Source: an uncultured beta proteobacterium
GTDB taxonomy: Bacteria; Pseudomonadota; Gammaproteobacteria; Burkholderiales; Burkholderiaceae_C
NCBI GenBank assembly: GCA_903944555.1
Contig: CAJASG010000274.1
Span: 1-9,675, forward strand
Length of the DNA: 9,675 nucleotides
Direction: 5' to 3'
Part shown: positions 5,862 through 9,675 of the stretch, in pieces
How positions within the stretch are numbered: the first letter of the stretch is position 1
Layout: every line of letters begins with the position of its first letter
Position numbers and translations under genes: made by a program
Notes under the pieces: generated by a model
The model's database searches: none
What the model saw: only the letters and a program-made list of their open reading frames with translations
What the model was told of the DNA's origin: nothing

Positions 5862-6593
5862 TTAATGCAAGTCACCGTATTGGGTGCCGCTCAACGGCGT
5901 TTGGCGTTCATCCAACTCCGTGTCCTCGAAACTCGGCAAGGGAGCGGGATTGCGGCGACCGGAGTGAACAATCTGGCCCGGGGAAGAAAGCGGTGCTGCG
6001 GAAGGAACCGATGCCAGCGCATTCTTGAAAGCGGCCACTTCGTCCGCCTGCAACGGCTCATAGCGTGGCTTGGCTGGCACGGCGGAACTGGTACTTGCTG
6101 CGTGGTTTGTACTCAGGGGCGCGTGCGCGGAGACCGGTGGGGGTTTGCGCGTCAAACCGGCTGTGACATGTTCACTCACACGCCAATAGACCGAGGTCAC
6201 CAAAATATCGTGGCGTGACTTGGCACTCTGGGCGATCAAGGCCTCAATTTCCGCCAGTCGACCGGCTTCGCCGTCATGCAGCCTGACGAGGTCCATCATG
6301 ATCAAATATTGGCGCCCCCGCGAATCCAGCGACAGCACCTTGAATTTGTAACTCGAAGACAAAACACCGACGCGGGTCATGGACTCGCGAACAACCGAAT
6401 ACAGCAATTCACGGCGCTCCAGACGCTCGTGTTTTCGATTGGCAGCACTCCCTGGTGCATCGGTCGCCTTGGGATGGCCCCGCCCTGAATGGGTGAACGG
6501 TACAGTCGCATCCACATGCCCCAACCCGGAACTCTGGGCATCCGCAATGGGGGAAGCCGACTTCTTCTTAGAGAACCAGGGAAACAGTGACAT
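5862..6593 (-). CDS. Uncharacterised protein, 243 aa, last gene of the yidC-mnmE operon
   Basis: I do not recognise a named domain. The N-terminus MSLFPWFSKKK is short, hydrophobic then basic, and not a clear signal peptide. Residues about 12-53 are low-complexity. A compact folded core runs from about 54 to 143. It begins with a charged helix (RKHERLERRELLYSVVRESM), followed by beta-like stretches (SYKFKVLSLD, RQYLIMMDLVRL), an acidic helix (EAGRLAEIEALIAQSAK) and DILVTSVYWRVSE. Residues about 148-205 are a Pro/Ala/Ser-rich, probably disordered linker. The C-terminus carries FEDTELDERQ and ends LSGTQYGDLH, looking like a short linear motif. Codon use and GC resemble the neighbours, so it is a real native gene. 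It lies 46 bases behind mnmE on the same strand. No Shine-Dalgarno is visible before the ATG; the leader is A-rich. It is probably cytoplasmic, function unknown. Confidence 0.8.
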   Translation of the reverse strand: MSLFPWFSKKKSASPIADAQSSGLGHVDATVPFTHSGRGHPKATDAPGSAANRKHERLERRELLYSVVRESMTRVGVLSSSYKFKVLSLDSRGRQYLIMMDLVRLHDGEAGRLAEIEALIAQSAKSRHDILVTSVYWRVSEHVTAGLTRKPPPVSAHAPLSTNHAASTSSAVPAKPRYEPLQADEVAAFKNALASVPSAAPLSSPGQIVHSGRRNPAPLPSFEDTELDERQTPLSGTQYGDLH

Positions 6594-6603
6594 GATTTTT
6601 TTA

Positions 6604-6626
6604 CTGTTGGGTTGAACGACCGACAG
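6604..6626 (-). other. Small inverted repeat in the leader of the unknown gene
   Basis: CTGTTGG (6604-6610) can pair with CCGACAG (6620-6626), a 7-bp stem with one G-U pair and a 9-base loop. On the transcribed minus strand it lies between the mnmE stop and the next ATG. It is followed by a run of seven A residues (6596-6602), not T, so it is not an intrinsic terminator for mnmE. It could shape translation of the downstream gene, or be chance. Confidence 0.3.
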
Positions 6627-6639
6627 AGTTTAAGCCAGT

Positions 6640-8046
6640 CTATTTGCCGATACAAAATTTTGAGAAGATCACACCCAACAAATCATCTGAACTGAATTCG
6701 CCTGTAATCTCACTCAGGGCATTCTGTCCGAGCCGCAGTTCCTCTGCCAACAAGTCAAGCGACTGGCCTCGCTGCATCAAATGCGCGTCCGCCGCATCCA
6801 AGTGCGCCGCCACCCGACGCAAGGCTTGGAGATGGCGCTCCCGAGCAATAAACACACCGTCGGTTGTTGCCTGCCAACCGGCCGTCTGCAATAGGGCACT
6901 TCGCAAAACGTCCAACCCGTGACCGGTTTTCGCGGACAGCGTGATTCCCGATTGGGGTGCAATAGCCGAGGCGGTGTCCACCTTGTTCCAAACATCAATG
7001 ACCTGAACCGTCTTTGCCAGTTTTTCCACCAAGGTCTGCGCAATGGCAGCGTCGGCCGCGATGTAATCCGTGTCGGCAATACGGGTCAGATCGTGAAGAA
7101 ACAGGACGGCATCGGCACCTTCGATGGCATCCCAAGCGCGGGCAATCCCAATTTTTTCAACTGCATCCTCGCTTAGCCGCAACCCGGCAGTATCCACAAT
7201 GTGGATCGGGACACCTTGTATCTGAATGGTTTCCTGCACCTTGTCGCGCGTGGTGCCCGCAATGGGGGTGACGATGGCCAATTCAGCCCCTGCCAGCGCA
7301 TTGAGCAGTGACGACTTCCCGGCATTGGGTTGACCCGCGATGACCACCCGAATACCTTCGCGTAGCAATGCACCCTGGGAGGCCTGTTGCATAAGCGTCC
7401 GCAGGGCTTCCTGCAGTCTTCCAAGCTGGCCCTTCGCGTCCGCCTTCTGCAAAAAATCAATTTCTTCTTCCGGAAAATCCAATGTGGCCTCGACCAACAT
7501 GCGCAATTGGATGAGCGCATCGCGCAGTGCATGGATTTTTTGTGAAAACGCACCGGAGAGCGACTGGGTGGCGCTGCGTGCCGCCGCTTCGGTGCTCGCG
7601 TCGATGAGATCCGCGATGGCTTCTGCTTGTGCCAAATCGATCTTGTCATTCAGGAATGCACGCTCGGTGAACTCGCCCGGACGGGCTACCCGCAGTCCTT
7701 CAAGACAGGCTATTCCCGTTTCAATGTCTGGCTGCGCGGCGGCTTCCAGGCATCGGGCGAGCAACAGTTGAAGTACCACAGGACCTCCATGGCCCTGCAG
7801 CTCAAGCACATCTTCACCGGTAAAGGAATGGGGCCCTGGAAAAAACAACGCCAATCCGTGGTCAATCGGCACACCCTGTCGATCAGGGAAGGGCAGGTAG
7901 GTTGCCTCCCGGGGGCGAAGGACCCTGCCGACAATCGCGCGCATCAACGGTGCGATTGCTCTCCCACTGATACGCACAATGCCGACCGAGCCACGGCCCG
8001 GTGCGGTAGCGATTGCCAAAATCGGGTCTTGGTGGCGCGTCAGCAC
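6640..8046 (-). CDS. mnmE: tRNA modification GTPase MnmE (TrmE)
   Basis: With MnmG, MnmE installs the (carboxymethyl)aminomethyl group at C5 of the wobble uridine in tRNAs, using tetrahydrofolate-bound one-carbon units and GTP hydrolysis. Starting from GTG at 8046 the protein has 468 residues, typical for the family. The N-terminal folate-binding domain opens with [22 protein letters not shown]. The helical domain is split around the inserted G domain. G1 is GQPNAGKS (238-245), then TTRD, G3 DTAG (285-288), and G4 NKVD (354-357). The protein ends in CIGK, the catalytic-cysteine tail of MnmE. The frame stays open to an ATG at 8136, but that would overlap yidC by 71 bases and add a non-family N-terminus, so GTG at 8046 is chosen. 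An in-frame TTG at 8064 is a second option. It lies 19 bases behind yidC, the classical order, and is surely co-transcribed. Confidence 0.95.
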   Translation of the reverse strand: MLTRHQDPILAIATAPGRGSVGIVRISGRAIAPLMRAIVGRVLRPREATYLPFPDRQGVPIDHGLALFFPGPHSFTGEDVLELQGHGGPVVLQLLLARCLEAAAQPDIETGIACLEGLRVARPGEFTERAFLNDKIDLAQAEAIADLIDASTEAAARSATQSLSGAFSQKIHALRDALIQLRMLVEATLDFPEEEIDFLQKADAKGQLGRLQEALRTLMQQASQGALLREGIRVVIAGQPNAGKSSLLNALAGAELAIVTPIAGTTRDKVQETIQIQGVPIHIVDTAGLRLSEDAVEKIGIARAWDAIEGADAVLFLHDLTRIADTDYIAADAAIAQTLVEKLAKTVQVIDVWNKVDTASAIAPQSGITLSAKTGHGLDVLRSALLQTAGWQATTDGVFIARERHLQALRRVAAHLDAADAHLMQRGQSLDLLAEELRLGQNALSEITGEFSSDDLLGVIFSKFCIGK

Positions 8047-8065
8047 TGCGAGACCCGCATTCAAC

Positions 8066-9675
8066 TCAGGAGAACTTGGGCAAATTGAACTTGGGCGGCA
8101 CACCCATGCGGGTGTTGATAACCCACTGCTGAGCAATGGACAGCACGTTGTTGGTAATCCAGTACATCACCAAGCCGGCGGGGAAGAAGAAGAACATCAC
8201 GCTGAACGCCAGCGGCATGAACCACATCATTTTGGCCTGCAATGGATCTGGCGGAGCCGGATTCAAGGATGTTTGTAACATGGTCGTCAGTGTCATGACC
8301 AAGGGCAAGATGTAGTAAGGATCAGGCGAGGAGAGATCGTGAATCCACATGGCCCAAGGCGCATTGCGCATCTCCACACTAGACAACAAGACCCAGTAGA
8401 GCGCAATGAACACCGGGATTTGCACCATGATCGGGAAGCAGCCCCCCATGGGGTTGACCTTTTCCTCACGGTAGATGCGCATCATCTCTTGCTGCATCTG
8501 CTGTGGGTTATCTTTGAGACGCTCACGCATTTCCGTGATTTTTGGGTTGACCGCTTTCATCTTAGCCATGCTGGCATATGCCTTGGCATTGAGCCAATAA
8601 AAGGCGATCTTGAGCAATACAACCAGGGCAACGATAGACCAACCCCAATTCTGGATAAATCCGTGCAATTTGTCCAACAACCAGTACAGGGGCTTGGCCA
8701 AAATTGTCAACCACCCGTAGTCCTTGACCAACTCCAGCCCTGGTGACAACGCTTCCAGCAGCTTTTCTTCTTGCGGCCCTGCAAAAAGCGTGGCATCAAT
8801 CACTTTGGTTGCGCCGGGTGCAATAGGCTCAATCGGGGCAACCATGGAGACGCGGTAACAACAGTCCGCCATCGCAGAGCCAATGTCCACCCCATCCAAA
8901 GAGATGGAGCGCTTCATGCCGTCTGGAAGGATCCACGCACTGGCAAAGTAATGCTGCACCATTGCTGCGTAGCCATTAGTAGCTTCTTTTTCAACATCAA
9001 CATTTTTCTTCTTGATGTCACTGAACTCGACTTTTTGGTACTTCTTGGCGTCCGTGTAAATCGCTGGACCCGTGAATGTGGAGTAGAAGGCGGACTCGCC
9101 CAAAGGCTTATTACCGTCCCGCACCAGTTGCACATATAACTGGGGCGCAATCGGCGCAGCAGATACGTTGGTGAGCTCGTGCTTGACAACCATGTCGTAG
9201 GCTCCACGGCGAACGGTATACGTTTTAACCAGCTTGATGCCTCCAACATCTGCGGACGTAAATCGAATTGCCAGTTCGTTCACACCCTCCTTAAGGACGC
9301 GCTCGCCGCTCGCGAGCATGGGTGTTTTATGGGTCGGAAATGCACCAACGGTGACCCCGCCCACAACACCCGACTGGGCCAGGTAGACGCGGTCTTTGCT
9401 TTCATCCAGCAGCACAAAAGTCTTGGACTTATCGTTGCTGTCAGCGTACTTGAGGAGTTCAGTACGCACCAATGAGCCGCCTTCGGTATCGAACGTCAGC
9501 TTCATCACATCCGTGGTGACTTCAAACCGCTCTTTAGGGGCAGAAGGGACTGCAGCGGCTGCAACCGCGCCAGCCAACGGCGCAGCAGACTTTGCCACGA
9601 CGCTGGGAATGCCCGAATCGACAACGCCGTTCGGCGCGTTGCCAGACGCCGCCGAGGGGGCGGCCGCTGTCTGCA
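8066..9675 (-). CDS. yidC: Membrane protein insertase YidC (N-terminus outside window)
   Basis: YidC inserts and folds inner-membrane proteins, alone or with SecYEG. 535 codons are visible, and the frame stays open through the right edge. Only the first segment (TM1 and a few residues, perhaps 20-40) is missing. The visible N-terminus is an Ala/Ser/Pro-rich linker (about 1-45), followed by the periplasmic P1 beta-sandwich starting near KERFEVTTD. The conserved core includes [81 protein letters not shown] and the last helices [25 protein letters not shown]. The hydrophilic-groove Arg of E. coli (R366, from memory) aligns with a Lys at visible residue 355, which keeps the charge. A GTG at 9598 is internal and should not be used as the start. 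mnmE follows directly, as in most proteobacteria. Confidence 0.96.
   Translation of the reverse strand, partial: QTAAAPSAASGNAPNGVVDSGIPSVVAKSAAPLAGAVAAAAVPSAPKERFEVTTDVMKLTFDTEGGSLVRTELLKYADSNDKSKTFVLLDESKDRVYLAQSGVVGGVTVGAFPTHKTPMLASGERVLKEGVNELAIRFTSADVGGIKLVKTYTVRRGAYDMVVKHELTNVSAAPIAPQLYVQLVRDGNKPLGESAFYSTFTGPAIYTDAKKYQKVEFSDIKKKNVDVEKEATNGYAAMVQHYFASAWILPDGMKRSISLDGVDIGSAMADCCYRVSMVAPIEPIAPGATKVIDATLFAGPQEEKLLEALSPGLELVKDYGWLTILAKPLYWLLDKLHGFIQNWGWSIVALVVLLKIAFYWLNAKAYASMAKMKAVNPKITEMRERLKDNPQQMQQEMMRIYREEKVNPMGGCFPIMVQIPVFIALYWVLLSSVEMRNAPWAMWIHDLSSPDPYYILPLVMTLTTMLQTSLNPAPPDPLQAKMMWFMPLAFSVMFFFFPAGLVMYWITNNVLSIAQQWVINTRMGVPPKFNLPKFS

Noticed and set aside
1..9675. Search for a mobile element, defence system, CRISPR array, tRNA or riboswitch
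   Set aside because: No transposase, integrase, regularly spaced repeats, cloverleaf-like segment or structured leader longer than about 100 bases was found. Gaps between genes are 103 bases or less.

Overview
The window looks like ordinary chromosome from a GC-rich betaproteobacterium, most likely Burkholderiales and probably Comamonadaceae (Rhodoferax/Polaromonas/Acidovorax type). This is inferred from the yidC-mnmE gene order, the kdsD-kdsC-lptC cluster next to a Kef-type antiporter and apt, and the style of the proteins. It holds nine protein genes, two of them cut by the window edges. I see no rRNA, tRNA, CRISPR array, insertion sequence or prophage.

Layout from left to right. Positions 1-108 (+) are the glycine-rich tail of a protein that probably starts with an RRM RNA-binding domain. 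A strong hairpin terminator at 140-163 works in both directions and separates it from a convergent minus-strand operon. Transcribed leftward from about 3161, that operon reads kdsD (arabinose-5-phosphate isomerase), kdsC (KDO-8-phosphate phosphatase), lptC (LPS transport), then a short-chain dehydrogenase/reductase (SDR). kdsD and kdsC overlap by one base, kdsC and lptC are 2 bases apart, and lptC and the SDR gene are 15 bases apart. The first three genes make KDO and deliver LPS to the outer membrane. The SDR sits where lptA lies in the E. coli locus, and its catalytic tyrosine appears to be asparagine.

Only 44 bases separate kdsD from a divergent plus-strand gene for a CPA2/Kef-type cation:proton antiporter with C-terminal RCK domains. 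This is followed by apt (adenine phosphoribosyltransferase). apt converges on a second minus-strand operon. Reading leftward from the right edge, that operon is yidC (membrane insertase, N-terminus outside the window), mnmE (tRNA-modifying GTPase, GTG start) and an uncharacterised 243-residue protein. yidC-mnmE is the classical bacterial order.

Coding density is very high and no gap reaches 300 bases. I found no convincing new system. The points most worth a second look are the SDR lacking its catalytic Tyr inside an LPS operon, and the unknown protein behind mnmE, which has a compact folded core, a disordered linker and a short C-terminal motif.
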